A stretch of DNA of 64,000 bases from Moduliflexus sp964602655. Lineage in GTDB: Bacteria > Moduliflexota > Moduliflexia > Moduliflexales > Moduliflexaceae. Each line of letters starts with the position of its first letter. Position 1 is the stretch's first letter. The DNA is taken from assembly GCA_964602655.1 (NCBI GenBank), contig CAZRSF010000015.1:28411-92410 (forward strand), given 5' to 3'. The notes under the pieces were generated by a model, which did not search any database, was not told where the DNA came from, and worked only from the letters and a program-made list of their open reading frames with translations. Positions 43,270 to 52,226 of the stretch are shown here, one piece after another. The translations under genes were made by a program, and so were the position numbers.

Positions 43270-43590
43270 TTATTCCTCATTATCATCATCGTCAGGCGAT
43301 GTGTCGGACGGAGCGCTTTCGCTGACGCGGTCTTTGAATTCTTTGCCCGGTTTGAACTTAATCGTGCGGCCTTTGGATATCGGCGCTTCTTCGCCGGTGC
43401 GCGGATTCCGTCCGGTGCGCGGATTCCGATCTCGCACCATAAAAATGCCGAACCCCCGGCATTCAATCCGTTCTCCAGCTTGCAACGCATCGCGCAAGGC
43501 GTCAAACACCGCGATCACCGCTTCATTCGCTTTCTGCTGCGTCAAATTCGTCTCGCTCGCCACAATCTTGGCAATATCCAACCGTGTCAT
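43270..43590 (-). CDS. HU/IHF-family DNA-binding protein
   Basis: A 106-residue nucleoid protein that binds and bends DNA as a dimer. The N-terminal helices (MTRLDIAKIVASETNLTQQK) are followed by the beta-saddle (ERIECRGFGIFMVRDR) and the arm with the intercalating proline (GRNPRTGEE). A C-terminal helix (FKPGKEFKDRVSE) leads into a serine- and acid-rich tail (DDDDNEE) that ordinary HU lacks. GAGGAG precedes ATG 43590. A consensus promoter and a terminator frame the gene, so it is a stand-alone transcription unit. HU versus IHF subunit cannot be settled. Confidence 0.9.
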   Translation of the reverse strand: MTRLDIAKIVASETNLTQQKANEAVIAVFDALRDALQAGERIECRGFGIFMVRDRNPRTGRNPRTGEEAPISKGRTIKFKPGKEFKDRVSESAPSDTSPDDDDNEE

Positions 43591-43645
43591 GAATCGCTCC
43601 TCTAAGCAAAGAACCTGCAATTTCATAGATGTGAGTAATATGCAA

Positions 43646-43674
43646 ATCATAAAGCATGGCAGATATAATGTCAA
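43646..43674 (-). promoter_or_regulatory. Sigma-70 promoter of the HU gene
   Basis: On the minus strand TTGACA (43674-43669), a 17-base spacer and TATGAT (43651-43646) stand about 55 bases before the HU start codon. Box sequences and spacing are close to consensus. Confidence 0.75.
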
Positions 43675-43903
43675 TAAAAATAAGAGGTAACAACTATTTT
43701 TCAAAGAAACCCATTTCGCGCAAAGCGCGAGCGTAAATTCACGTTGACAAAACTAATGAAATGTGGCGAAGGTCTTCAGCGTCCAGACCGTAATAACGAT
43801 GAAAACACGCTGTTAGTGTTGCATAGAAGTGCGCTCGGCGCAGTCTCGTTGCAGATGAGGCGCTTGCGTTGCTGCGCAAAAAGATGAGCAGTGAAAAATG
43901 ATC

Positions 43904-43964
43904 CCGTTCGCCCTGAGCCTGTCGAAGGGTGAACAATGCCCTTCGACAGGCTCAGGGCGAACGG
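43904..43964. repeat. Perfect 26-bp inverted repeat, CGCCCTGAGCCTGTCGAAGGG family
   Basis: Arms 43904-43929 and 43939-43964 are exact complements with a nine-base loop. This type (TTCGCCCTGAGCCTGTCGAAGGG) is found in many bacterial genomes. It lies just upstream of the TerB-like gene. That gene itself carries a related palindrome at 44348-44421. The rest of the 400 bases between the HU and TerB-like genes holds the HU promoter and no gene. Confidence 0.88.
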
Positions 43965-43989
43965 AAGTTGAGATTCATTATCAAGACCA

Positions 43990-45384
43990 ATGAAACCAGA
44001 AGAGATCATTCGCGCCGCGACCTACATGCTCGCGGTAGATGGAAAGATTGACGCGGTAGAAGCGCAATTCCTGCAACAGCTTTGCCGTCGGCTGAACGTG
44101 CCGGAACAATTCATTCAGACCGCGATTGCGCAGATGCAGGCCGGAAATGTGACGCTGACACTGCCGAATACACCGGAAGAGCAAATCCGGTTATTCGATC
44201 TGTTGGCGCAGGCCGCCGCCGCAGACGGACAGATTGCGCCGCAGGAACTCAATCGTTTGCAGGCGTTAGCGACGAAAATCGGCCTGCCGGAACATGCCGT
44301 CAATTCGACGTTACAGCGTCATGTCAAAAGACCGGCTGCTAAGCGTCCCCTGAGCGAAGTCGAAGGGGTTTCCGCTCATCCTGAGCGGATCGAAAAGGCA
44401 GCCCTTCGACTTCGCTCAGGGCGCGGGCAACAGCCTTCGACGCAGCGCTGCCCGAAATGCGACTATGAGCTTCCGACGAACGAGACATCCTGTCCGGCGT
44501 GTGGGATTGTGCTTGCCAAATACCGCAAATCCGCGAACAATGACGATGACGAGGCCGAGTCGCCGGTACGCGCCTCGTCGTCGAATGTGAATGAACAAAG
44601 CCGCGATTCGGCGGGTCTGCTGAAATTGGCGTTGAAAGCGATCTTTCTCGTCAGTCTGCTGCTGTTCGGCGCCGCGTATTGCCAGCAAAGCAAATTGCCG
44701 CCGAAATCCGCCGTGCTCAAGCCGCTCTATCAAGAACCGTTGCAAAAAGAGGTGAAACAGCCGCCGTTTGAGGTCAAAGCCGGAGGAACAGCATACACCA
44801 TCAAGCCGCTGTATTCCTATGAACTCGCCGGGTTAGTCGTGTCATACCATCACAGCGCCAGTTTTGCGGATTATTATCACGAACTCTGGGGCGACAAGCT
44901 GAACCTGAAAGACATCTGCGTCGTTTGGGGCAGCAACATCGAAACCAACGCCTATCGCGAAAGCAAATTCAAGAGTGCCCCGTTTATGTGCTACTGGTGG
45001 GTGCCAGATGACGTGCCATTCGATCAAACGAAGATTTCGAACAATCACCTGATCAGCGAAAAAAAAGCGATTACCCGCCAGATTATGCGGGCGAAAAAAG
45101 GGGACCAGATTTATTTGAAAGGCTTTTTGGCGGAGTATTCCAACGCCGACGGTTTTCATCGCGGCACCAGCACGACCCGCGACGATACGTGGGACGGCGC
45201 GTGCGAAACGATTTATCTCACTGAATTTCGTATCTTAAAAGCTGCGAACACCGGCTGGCGAAGCCTCGCCTCGTTCTCGAAATGGCTGATGATCGGCAGC
45301 GCGGGCGTGCTGATTTTCATGTTTGCGCGGGACATTTTCCAGACGACAAGCGAATACACGAAAAAGAAGGAACAACAGGGATAA
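43990..45384 (+). CDS. TerB-like protein with zinc ribbon, membrane segments and an embedded palindrome
   Basis: In this 464-residue protein the N-terminus (1-110) resembles TerB/DjlA-like domains (MLAVDGKIDAVEAQFLQQL, AAADGQIAPQELNRLQ). A zinc ribbon (CPKCDYELPTNETSCPAC) follows near 153-170, then a membrane helix (about 215-232). A conserved extracytoplasmic domain rich in aromatics (CVVWGSN, FMCYWWVPDD) comes next, and a final membrane helix sits near 430-450. Residues about 118-145 (PLSEVEG...ALRLRSGRG) are encoded by a palindromic repeat that keeps the frame open. The function is unknown. No ribosome site is visible at the ATG. Confidence 0.7.
   Translation: MKPEEIIRAATYMLAVDGKIDAVEAQFLQQLCRRLNVPEQFIQTAIAQMQAGNVTLTLPNTPEEQIRLFDLLAQAAAADGQIAPQELNRLQALATKIGLPEHAVNSTLQRHVKRPAAKRPLSEVEGVSAHPERIEKAALRLRSGRGQQPSTQRCPKCDYELPTNETSCPACGIVLAKYRKSANNDDDEAESPVRASSSNVNEQSRDSAGLLKLALKAIFLVSLLLFGAAYCQQSKLPPKSAVLKPLYQEPLQKEVKQPPFEVKAGGTAYTIKPLYSYELAGLVVSYHHSASFADYYHELWGDKLNLKDICVVWGSNIETNAYRESKFKSAPFMCYWWVPDDVPFDQTKISNNHLISEKKAITRQIMRAKKGDQIYLKGFLAEYSNADGFHRGTSTTRDDTWDGACETIYLTEFRILKAANTGWRSLASFSKWLMIGSAGVLIFMFARDIFQTTSEYTKKKEQQG
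44348..44421. repeat. In-frame palindromic element inside the TerB-like gene
   Basis: The 20-base arms CCCTGAGCGAAGTCGAAGGG (44348-44367) and their exact complement (44402-44421) enclose a 34-base loop. The loop contains a second hairpin, TCCGCTCA-TCC-TGAGCGGA (44371-44389). It belongs to the CCCTGAGC..GTCGAAGGG repeat family, which is usually intergenic. Here it has been incorporated between the TerB-like domain and the zinc ribbon. Confidence 0.85.
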
Positions 45385-45387
45385 GTA

Positions 45388-45471
45388 CGGTAGCCCCGCG
45401 TTACGTCGCGGGTCATCCTGGCAGATTTGCACGGCGAGCAGGAGCACCCACGACGTAGCGCGGGGCTACCG
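45388..45471. repeat. Interrupted palindrome CGGTAGCCCCGCG...CGCGGGGCTACCG
   Basis: The 21-base arms (45388-45408 and 45451-45471) differ at one position and enclose 42 bases. It fills the gap between the TerB-like and TolB-like genes. Confidence 0.8.
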
Positions 45472-45481
45472 AATCTTTCGA

Positions 45482-46429
45482 ATGATGACTCGAACAACAT
45501 TTTTTATGATTATCAGTTCTGTGATTGGCAGCATCGGACTTGCGGCCTGCGGCAACGAGCAGCAACCGGCGGAGCAGCCTTCCGCGCATCCGACGCCCGC
45601 GATTTCGACCTTGCCGGGCGCGACCGGGCAAATTCTGTTTCAATCGGATCGCGACGGCGATTTCGAAATTTATGTGATGAATGTGGACGGGTCGGATTCG
45701 AAGCAATTGACCGACAACAGCGCGGCGGACGAATATCCGACCTGGTCGCCGGACGGCTCGCAAATCGCGTTTACGTCGAATCGCGACGGCGATTACAATA
45801 TCTATTTGATGAACGCCGACGGCAGCAATCAGCGCAGGTTGACGCAGAATCCGAAGTATGACGGCGATCCGATGTGGTCGCCGGACGGCAAACGCATCGC
45901 TTTCAGTTTCGACGAGGGAAGCGACGATTTCGAAATTTATTTCATCAATACTGATGGCACGGGGCTGGAACGCTTCAGCGACACCATCGGCAAAAATATT
46001 CTGCCCGCGTTTTCGCCGGATGGAACGCGGCTGGCCTACACCGGCAATCGCTACTTGGGCTGGAATGTGTATGTCACAAACCTTGACAAAACCAATGACA
46101 TGCGCGTAACAGACGGACATGGCGCGTGTCGGCAGGATTGGTCGCCGGACAGTAAAAAACTCGCGTATGTGTCGCAAAAAGCCGACGACAAAGGCGACAT
46201 CTGGAGCATGAACCCGGACGGCAGCGAAAAAACGCGACTCACGACCGATGACCACAACTACGACTATTACCCTGACTGGTCGCCGGACGGCAAATTCATC
46301 GCGTATGCCAAAAGCGATGACAAAGAAAACGGCAACTGGGAACTCTGGATCATGACCGCCGACGGCAGTCAGCACGCGCAAATCACGAATCATCCATCGC
46401 GGGACAAATTCCCTGATTGGAAACAATAG
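45482..46429 (+). CDS. TolB-like beta-propeller lipoprotein
   Basis: In this 315-residue protein, a signal peptide with lipobox LAAC (about residue 23) anchors it to a membrane. The mature part is made of repeated WD40-like/PD40 blades, with five recognisable copies of the WSPDGxxIAF motif (TWSPDGSQIAF, MWSPDGKRIAF, AFSPDGTRLAY, DWSPDSKKLAY, DWSPDGKFIAY). It resembles the C-terminal propeller of TolB without TolB's N-terminal domain. Such proteins bind partners at the cell envelope. The ATG at 45482 is used because the upstream open frame runs through the palindrome at 45388-45471. A second ATG follows immediately. Confidence 0.8.
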   Translation: MMTRTTFFMIISSVIGSIGLAACGNEQQPAEQPSAHPTPAISTLPGATGQILFQSDRDGDFEIYVMNVDGSDSKQLTDNSAADEYPTWSPDGSQIAFTSNRDGDYNIYLMNADGSNQRRLTQNPKYDGDPMWSPDGKRIAFSFDEGSDDFEIYFINTDGTGLERFSDTIGKNILPAFSPDGTRLAYTGNRYLGWNVYVTNLDKTNDMRVTDGHGACRQDWSPDSKKLAYVSQKADDKGDIWSMNPDGSEKTRLTTDDHNYDYYPDWSPDGKFIAYAKSDDKENGNWELWIMTADGSQHAQITNHPSRDKFPDWKQ

Positions 46430-46466
46430 ATGTTTCAACATAAAAAACGCATCAACGCGATCCGTT

Positions 46467-46563
46467 CCAGATGTTAAAACATCTGGCTCTATTCCGCAGC
46501 CGCTTCGCGGCAGGTTTTCGCCCTGAAAGGGCGTTGGAATACAGACAGAGGTTTCAACCTCTG
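46467..46563. repeat. Cluster of short palindromes
   Basis: CCAGATGTT/ACATCTGG (46467-46486), CGCCCTGAAAGGGCG (46519-46533) and CAGAGGTTTCAACCTCTG (46546-46563) follow one another in the gap before the membrane glycosyltransferase gene. The middle one is the element also present at 7971 and 56171-56270. Confidence 0.65.
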
Positions 46564-46595
46564 GAAAAGATCGCGTTGTTGTGTTATATCTTTTT

Positions 46596-47433
46596 ATGCA
46601 ACTTCGCCGCCTTGAATATGGCATCTTACTCGTTTTGTTCGCGTTTCTCGCGTCGCTTGCGCTGACGGTGGACTATCAGCGCGTCGTCAATTATCTGTTC
46701 GGCGACGAGGCGGTCTATTACATGATGGCGCAGAGTTTTACGTATGACCTTGACCTTGAATATACGCAGAAAGATTTGTGGCGTGTCTATCAAGATGGCT
46801 GGTCTGCCGGACCGCAGGGCGTGTTCTTGCGCAAAATCGCCGATTTCACGCTGACCGACGCCTCGTTCGAGCAATTGCGGAATAAAGGAATGCCCGACGA
46901 TCTGCTTCAGAAACTCACCCCGCTCAAAGGGCAAACGTTGCGGGCGCAGAACGTCTTTCTTGACGCGGTAGCGGAAAAAATCGGCAAAGACGCGGAGAAG
47001 CAATACCGGCGACCTCTGATTGCGGCGGCGCAAAAAGCGAACGAGCGGATTTTTTATTCCAAATCATTCATCTATTCCCTGATGCTCGCGCCGTTTCTCT
47101 TCCTGTTCGGTTTCAAGGGGTTTCTCGTCTTAAACATGCTCTTGTTGTTCGGCATGATTCTTATGGGCTGGCTCTATCTGCGCCAATTCAACGCGCCGCT
47201 GCCGTCGCTGCTGATGTCCATGACCTTTTTCCTGTTGAGCGCGAGCCTGATTTACACCTACTGGCTGACGCCGGAGACGTTCAACATGTTCTGCATCGCG
47301 GCGGGGCTGTTTTGCTGGCTCTACGGGCGCGAACAGTCTCGCGCTGCCAATGACGTATGGTATCGCTTTTCGCGCCGCCCGCGTCTGTTTCAAGTTATTT
47401 CCTGGCCGTTCACGCTGCTGCGTTGGCTCGTCG
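46596..47433 (+). CDS. N-terminal part of a large GT-C-like membrane protein, cut by assembly gap
   Basis: From ATG 46596 the frame encodes about 279 residues before the run of Ns. An N-terminal membrane helix is followed by a periplasmic region with the acidic motif FGDEAVYYMM. In GT-C glycosyltransferases of the GT39/ArnT type a DE pair in this first loop is the catalytic signature. Several more helices come after. The sequence after the gap continues the same protein in a different numerical frame, so the gap length is not truly ten bases. An upstream GTG at 46581 would add five residues. Confidence 0.7.
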
Positions 47434-47443
47434 NNNNNNNNNN
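47434..47443. other. Assembly gap (10 Ns)
   Basis: Ten N characters join two parts of one coding sequence. Protein logic on both sides is continuous but the reading frame is not, so the number of missing bases is unknown. Confidence 0.99.
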
Positions 47444-50311
47444 CCTGACGGACGCTTCTACCTCGCGCCGATTCCGATTGCCGTCGCCGCCGCGTCCAAA
47501 CTGCCGAACGTGCTGTTTATTCTGCCGATTGTCGCAGACGCCTTGCTGGAAGGCGGAGTGCGAATTTTCAATAGCCGCGCCGAATCTGCCGATGTTCCGA
47601 ATCGCCGCGCCGCGATTATTCGCGCCGTCACGCGCTTTGTGGCGCTCTGCGCGACGTTCTGGGTCGTTTTTCTGCTCTTTTACGGCCTGCAAAAAGTCTT
47701 TACCGGCGACGTGAACGCGTATGCAGGCGACCGCAAAACATTTTACTGGATTTTTCCGTTCGGCGACGCCGCAGACGCCTGGGAAAAAGGGATTCGCCTC
47801 TCGAACGACGATTACGCCGACGAGTCGTTTTATTTCAACTGGCGCGTGTTGTTTCATAATCTCTATTATTACGTCTTTGGCCGATTTACCGGGCTGCTGC
47901 CCTATTTTTTCTGCACGTTCGTCGCGATATGGTATTTCCTCCGCTCGCTGATCAAAGAAACACTTGTCTGGAACGCCGGCTATGGCACATTTCGCGTCAC
48001 GATCTGGCAGCGGCGCGTCTTCCTCGCGCTGACCGTCGCCGCGAGCATATTCGCGTATATCTACATGGCTCCGAGCAATTATCAGGGCGGCGGCGGCGCG
48101 TTCGGCAACCGCTTTTATCTGAACATCTATCCCGGCGTTTTTTTCCTGATGACCACGCTGTCAAGTCTGATTCCCCTGACGGTCGGCTGGATTGTCGGAT
48201 CGGCGTTTTTGGCGCAATCGCTCGTCAATCCGTTTCAAACCTCGACCTATCCGGCGTTTCAGGCGTTCCGCGCCCCGTTCCGCTGGCTGCCGGTCGAATT
48301 GACGCTGCTGAACACGCTGCCGACGAATGTCAATAGCAAGCTCACCCAGTCCGATCCGCCGACGCCGGGCGAAACACCGCAGCACCGATTCTATTATTTC
48401 GATGAAAACGCGGTCGAGCAAACGTCGCGGGAATTCTACGCGCGGGGCGAAAAACAGGTGGATGCGGCAATCCGGCTTTTCCAGCCGCAGCAATATCTCA
48501 CGGTCAACATCATGAACGGCCCGCTTGCCAATCAGGTAGATGTCAATGTGGCGGGGCAAATGCAGACGATTGATTTCGCTGCCGCGCTGCAAAGCCGGCA
48601 ATTGGTTTTTCCGCTAACGAATGCCGTTCCGTTTTTCAAATCGCTTGTCTATCCGATCAGCGTGCGTTCACAGACCGGTTTCGTGCCGAAATTCACGGCA
48701 GGCACGGGGCTGAATTCGCCGCGCTATTTGGGCTGTCTCGCGCAAATTTCGTTTGATCCGTTCGACGCCGCCGCTGTGTTTTTCGCGCAAGACAAGCCGA
48801 ACGAGGCCATTCCATTGTTAGAAAACGTCTTGCAGCAGCAGCCCGATCATATCCGCGCTCGCGCGTTGTTAGCGCGCGCATATTTGCGCGTCGGACGCTG
48901 GGAAGAGGCTGAAACGCAATTCCTGGAATGCGGGGCGCAAATGTCGCAATTCGCTGCCTCGTTCTCCAATGCTGTCGAACGATTAAACGCGCCGAAACGC
49001 GGCAAGACGCCGGAAAACAAGAATAACGAACAGACAGGACTTCTTGAATATGGCGAGGAGATTTCGAAGGAAACGAAGCCAGCGGAAAATCAATCTGCGC
49101 TGTCATTTCTCAAAACAGACATCGCGGGCGCGACGCTCGGCCTCAAATTCGAGGCGGAAAACCTGTCGCGCGGCACGGGTGATACTGAAGCAGACGCCGC
49201 CGCCTCGAACGGGAGTGTCGCGGAATATCGCGCCGAACAAGACCCTGCCGGATTTCTCGTCTTTGGGCCGGAAATCATGCTGCCCGCCGGAATGTATCAG
49301 GTCAAATTTCGGGTGAACTCCACGCCGAAACCCGGCCTTTCGCAAGCATTTCCGCCATTAGCGTTTACGCTCGATGTGTACAGCAAGCGGCACGGTGTCC
49401 TCGTCAAACGCGGCATTCCCACCGATACCGCTACGCCGCCGCGCTTCCGCGATTATGCGCTCGATGTGACGCTGATGTATCCCGATACGCTTGAATTTCG
49501 GGTCGAAACAACCGGCATGGCGTCTGTCAACGTGGACACAATTGAGGTGTATTCGCGCCTGCCGCTCGATGCCTTGCGCGGCATGGCGGAAACGGCGGCA
49601 CAGCTTGGCAACACCGATGCGGCTGCTGAATACTGGCGGCAGGCGCTCGCGCTCGATTCCGGCTCGCCCGCCGCGCAAAGCGCCTATTTGCGGCTGTTAC
49701 TTGCGCAAAAACAATGGGACGAAGCGCGTGAATTCATTAGCGAGCATGTCAATTTTTCCGAGTATCATACCGGCCTGCTGTCCGAATTGTTCGAAACGAA
49801 CGACGCGCCCGACACGCTGAAAGCGTTGATTTGGCAAGCCGCGCCGCAAACTCCGGCGAATATCGTCTTCGGCGATGCGCTCGAATTTTCAGGACATACG
49901 CTCGCTTCCGACACCCTCAAACCGGGAGACACGCTGAATATCGAATATTTCTGGAAAGGGCTGCGACGCATAGAGGAAGACTACACGATCTTCGTTCATG
50001 TTATCCGCAAAGGGACGCTGTTCAACTCGGAACGCGCCTTCAAAGCAAAACGCAAATTCGGTATCGCGCCCGGCATGTTTCAGCACGATCACCGTCCGCT
50101 TGACGGCGCGTATCCAACGACGGCATGGCTGCCGCAAGAGCGCGTCCGCGACGTGTACGCCGCGCCGATTCCGCCGGAGACGCGCCCCGGCAGTTATGAC
50201 ATCTGGCTCGGCGTCTGGAATCCGCTGACCAAAAAACGTCTGAAAACAGCGGACGGCGCAGAACAAATCCGCATCGGCGAAATCGTGATAAGTGAATCGA
50301 ATACTGATTGA
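47444..50311 (+). CDS. C-terminal part of the large membrane protein: GT-C-like helices, TPR and beta domains
   Basis: This fragment of 955 residues continues the gene begun at 46596. It has several membrane helices up to about residue 270, then a beta-rich region. TPR-like hairpins follow (NEAIPLLENVLQQQPDHIRA, RAYLRVGRWEEAETQFLEC and later NTDAAAEYWRQALALDSGSP). Two beta-sandwich-like domains complete it, the second (DTLNIEYFWKGLRRIEEDY, PGSYDIWLGVWNP) resembling the domain that ends many GT39-like membrane proteins of environmental bacteria. The whole protein would exceed 1230 residues. It probably transfers sugar from a polyprenyl donor, with extracytoplasmic binding domains. No neighbours clarify the substrate. 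Confidence 0.7.
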   Translation, partial: PDGRFYLAPIPIAVAAASKLPNVLFILPIVADALLEGGVRIFNSRAESADVPNRRAAIIRAVTRFVALCATFWVVFLLFYGLQKVFTGDVNAYAGDRKTFYWIFPFGDAADAWEKGIRLSNDDYADESFYFNWRVLFHNLYYYVFGRFTGLLPYFFCTFVAIWYFLRSLIKETLVWNAGYGTFRVTIWQRRVFLALTVAASIFAYIYMAPSNYQGGGGAFGNRFYLNIYPGVFFLMTTLSSLIPLTVGWIVGSAFLAQSLVNPFQTSTYPAFQAFRAPFRWLPVELTLLNTLPTNVNSKLTQSDPPTPGETPQHRFYYFDENAVEQTSREFYARGEKQVDAAIRLFQPQQYLTVNIMNGPLANQVDVNVAGQMQTIDFAAALQSRQLVFPLTNAVPFFKSLVYPISVRSQTGFVPKFTAGTGLNSPRYLGCLAQISFDPFDAAAVFFAQDKPNEAIPLLENVLQQQPDHIRARALLARAYLRVGRWEEAETQFLECGAQMSQFAASFSNAVERLNAPKRGKTPENKNNEQTGLLEYGEEISKETKPAENQSALSFLKTDIAGATLGLKFEAENLSRGTGDTEADAAASNGSVAEYRAEQDPAGFLVFGPEIMLPAGMYQVKFRVNSTPKPGLSQAFPPLAFTLDVYSKRHGVLVKRGIPTDTATPPRFRDYALDVTLMYPDTLEFRVETTGMASVNVDTIEVYSRLPLDALRGMAETAAQLGNTDAAAEYWRQALALDSGSPAAQSAYLRLLLAQKQWDEAREFISEHVNFSEYHTGLLSELFETNDAPDTLKALIWQAAPQTPANIVFGDALEFSGHTLASDTLKPGDTLNIEYFWKGLRRIEEDYTIFVHVIRKGTLFNSERAFKAKRKFGIAPGMFQHDHRPLDGAYPTTAWLPQERVRDVYAAPIPPETRPGSYDIWLGVWNPLTKKRLKTADGAEQIRIGEIVISESNTD

Positions 50312-50492
50312 GCTAATGAGACTGGAAACGCTGATGATTCGGAAAATAACATCAGCCGAATTTTGGAGTATCTATTTCTTCTTGTTCTTCTTGACAGATC
50401 ATGGATTTGCTTCATTTTTAATGTTAATGGAAGCAAATATGGCGAGCAGGTTTCAGAAACCGGGTACCTGAAAATTGTCTTGCACGAAATGT

Positions 50493-50804
50493 ATGAGTGA
50501 TGCATTAATACGAATCAAACGCGCTGTGTTGTCTGGACGATATCTGTTTAGTGAAAAAGCCAGAATCGAGATGGAAGCAGATCGCTTGACCGAATTAGAT
50601 GTGGCTGAATCGATCCTGAATGCGGTCGCGATTTATAAAAAGCTTCGTTCGAACAGTCCATTACGTCAACATGCCCATGAATATCTCTATATCATTCAAA
50701 GTTCGAATTTAGAAGGATTAGTGATTTATACGAAAGGCAAACTGGTGAGTGACGGTGAGACGGAAACCTATTACTTTCTCATCTCATCGAAACGAGCCTT
50801 ATAA
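50493..50804 (+). CDS. DUF4258 protein, putative toxin of a toxin-antitoxin pair
   Basis: This 103-residue protein begins MSDALIRIKRAVLSGRYLFSEKA. The 'I..av.sG.y.fs.Ha..rM..r.it..dv..ai' layout with a final ISSKRA strand matches DUF4258, a small family related to RelE-type toxins. It is followed after 13 bases by a zinc-finger gene of the YgiT/MqsA type, the usual antitoxin partner. A TTGACA box at 50391-50396 with an AT-rich stretch behind it may be the promoter. Toxicity is inferred from family and order. Confidence 0.7.
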   Translation: MSDALIRIKRAVLSGRYLFSEKARIEMEADRLTELDVAESILNAVAIYKKLRSNSPLRQHAHEYLYIIQSSNLEGLVIYTKGKLVSDGETETYYFLISSKRAL

Positions 50805-50817
50805 GTTGAGATAACAT

Positions 50818-51102
50818 ATGATAACCATTACACGATGTCCCTCATGTGGAAGTTCCCATATTCAATATCGTCAAGAAGAGATCACAGGAACGTATCAAGG
50901 ACAATCATATCATACTTCAGATGTGTCCTTTTATGAATGTCTTGACTGTGGAGAAAAACTCTATGATCGAGAGGCCATGAGAAAGATAGAGCAATCTTCT
51001 CCTGCCTTCGCGACGCGATACCCAAGAAAAAATATGCCCCACCCGAAAAAAGAGCGTGTACACAACAAAAAGGAACAAGAAACACATCTTGTGACCTCGT
51101 GA
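50818..51102 (+). CDS. YgiT-type zinc-finger protein, putative antitoxin
   Basis: This 94-residue protein has two CxxC pairs (CPSCGSSH and CLDCGEK) spaced as in the zinc-binding N-terminus of MqsA/YgiT antitoxins. A lysine-rich tail (NMPHPKKERVHNKKEQ) follows. The HTH DNA-binding domain of MqsA is absent, as in the short YgiT forms that accompany DUF4258 proteins. The gene is AT-rich compared with its surroundings, consistent with a mobile module. Confidence 0.75.
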   Translation: MITITRCPSCGSSHIQYRQEEITGTYQGQSYHTSDVSFYECLDCGEKLYDREAMRKIEQSSPAFATRYPRKNMPHPKKERVHNKKEQETHLVTS

Positions 51103-51165
51103 TTAAATTGGCAATATCTCATGATTCGACGTTGACGAATTGGGACATCTTGTCGGAGGAAGAAG

Positions 51166-52218
51166 ATGAAAAATTTCCATTCCGTCCTGTATGAGGCTGT
51201 GCTTGTTGCCTTTGGAAAAATCCTTGCCAAGTATGATGTCTTTACGCAAGGCGTCATCATGCGGGATATCGGCAAGGAGATCGTGTTGTATTTGAATGAA
51301 TATGGATTTGGTTTTCAGGAAACAGATTCGGTAGAAGACCTGAGCACGCTGATCGACCTGTTCGTAAAGAATGGGTTTGCGGAAGCATTGGAAATCACTC
51401 CGGCGGAACATGGCGATAACTACATCTGGACGAATCTGTACGGGCTGTCAGCCTACAAGAAACTGTACGATCTGGCCTTAAACCCATTCCTCGCCTGTCC
51501 GTTGAATCTGTGCATGTTCTACGTCGCTGGCAAATACAAAAAGAAGCTGAAGATGCACCGCAAGGAATTTAAGAGCGAATCCGTGACCGAAGCGCAATAT
51601 GAACTGGTTGACGATCATGATTCGAACGGAAACCTTGATGAACTCGTGCTCCAATCCGCCCGGCTTTTTGAGATCGCCGATGAAAAACAAAAGCTGTTTC
51701 ACCACCAGTCGATCACCGATATGCTAACAGGTTTATACAATCTCCGACATGTCCTTGATATGGGAGAACGCATGTTCGAACATGCGAAAAAGAATCAGAA
51801 CCCCATCGCCATTCTGCTCTTCGATATTGATCATTTCAAATGTGTGAACGATACGTTTGGTCACAGTACCGGAGATGCCGTGTTACGCAAATTGGCGGAT
51901 ACCTGCCGCCAGTCTGTCCGCGAGACTGACCTGCTTGCCCGGTACGGAGGGGAAGAGTTTGTCGTCATTTTACCGAACACGCCCCCGATACGCGCCCTGG
52001 AAATTGCCGAGCGGCTGCGCAAGGGAGTGGAGAAGACAGCATTCGATGATGGCAGGGGAAACACGGTTCATGTGACGATCAGCATTGGCATTACCTGTGA
52101 ATATCAGCAGGAATATTCGTTTGACGCTGCTCTGAAAAACGCTGATACGGCGTTATACCAGGCAAAACATGACGGACGCAACCGGATCGTGACGCACAAG
52201 AATACCGGGCGCGGATAG
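51166..52218 (+). CDS. Diguanylate cyclase (GGDEF) with uncharacterised N-terminal domain
   Basis: In this 350-residue protein the C-terminal GGDEF domain (about 180-345) has the active-site motif GGEEF, the Mg-binding LLFDIDHFKCVND, and an inhibitory I-site RETD five residues before GGEEF. It should make cyclic di-GMP and be subject to product inhibition. The N-terminal 150 residues (EAVLVAFGKILAKYDVF, YLNEYGFGF, LNLCMFYVAGKYKKKLKM) look like a small sensor domain that I cannot name. A short coiled coil joins them. GGAGG precedes the ATG. The HD-GYP protein at 29676 would oppose its action. Confidence 0.9.
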   Translation: MKNFHSVLYEAVLVAFGKILAKYDVFTQGVIMRDIGKEIVLYLNEYGFGFQETDSVEDLSTLIDLFVKNGFAEALEITPAEHGDNYIWTNLYGLSAYKKLYDLALNPFLACPLNLCMFYVAGKYKKKLKMHRKEFKSESVTEAQYELVDDHDSNGNLDELVLQSARLFEIADEKQKLFHHQSITDMLTGLYNLRHVLDMGERMFEHAKKNQNPIAILLFDIDHFKCVNDTFGHSTGDAVLRKLADTCRQSVRETDLLARYGGEEFVVILPNTPPIRALEIAERLRKGVEKTAFDDGRGNTVHVTISIGITCEYQQEYSFDAALKNADTALYQAKHDGRNRIVTHKNTGRG

Positions 52219-52226
52219 AAATCAAC

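Noticed and set aside
43394..43428. Apparent tandem duplication of a 17-base unit in the arm of the HU gene (RNPRTG twice)
   Set aside because: Compared with typical HU/IHF arms (…ARTGRNPxTGE…) the protein has no extra residues, so this is a chance or convergent similarity within a normal-length arm, not an insertion.
47434..47443. True frameshift in the membrane glycosyltransferase gene
   Set aside because: The frame change coincides exactly with the run of Ns, so it reflects unknown gap length and not a mutation.
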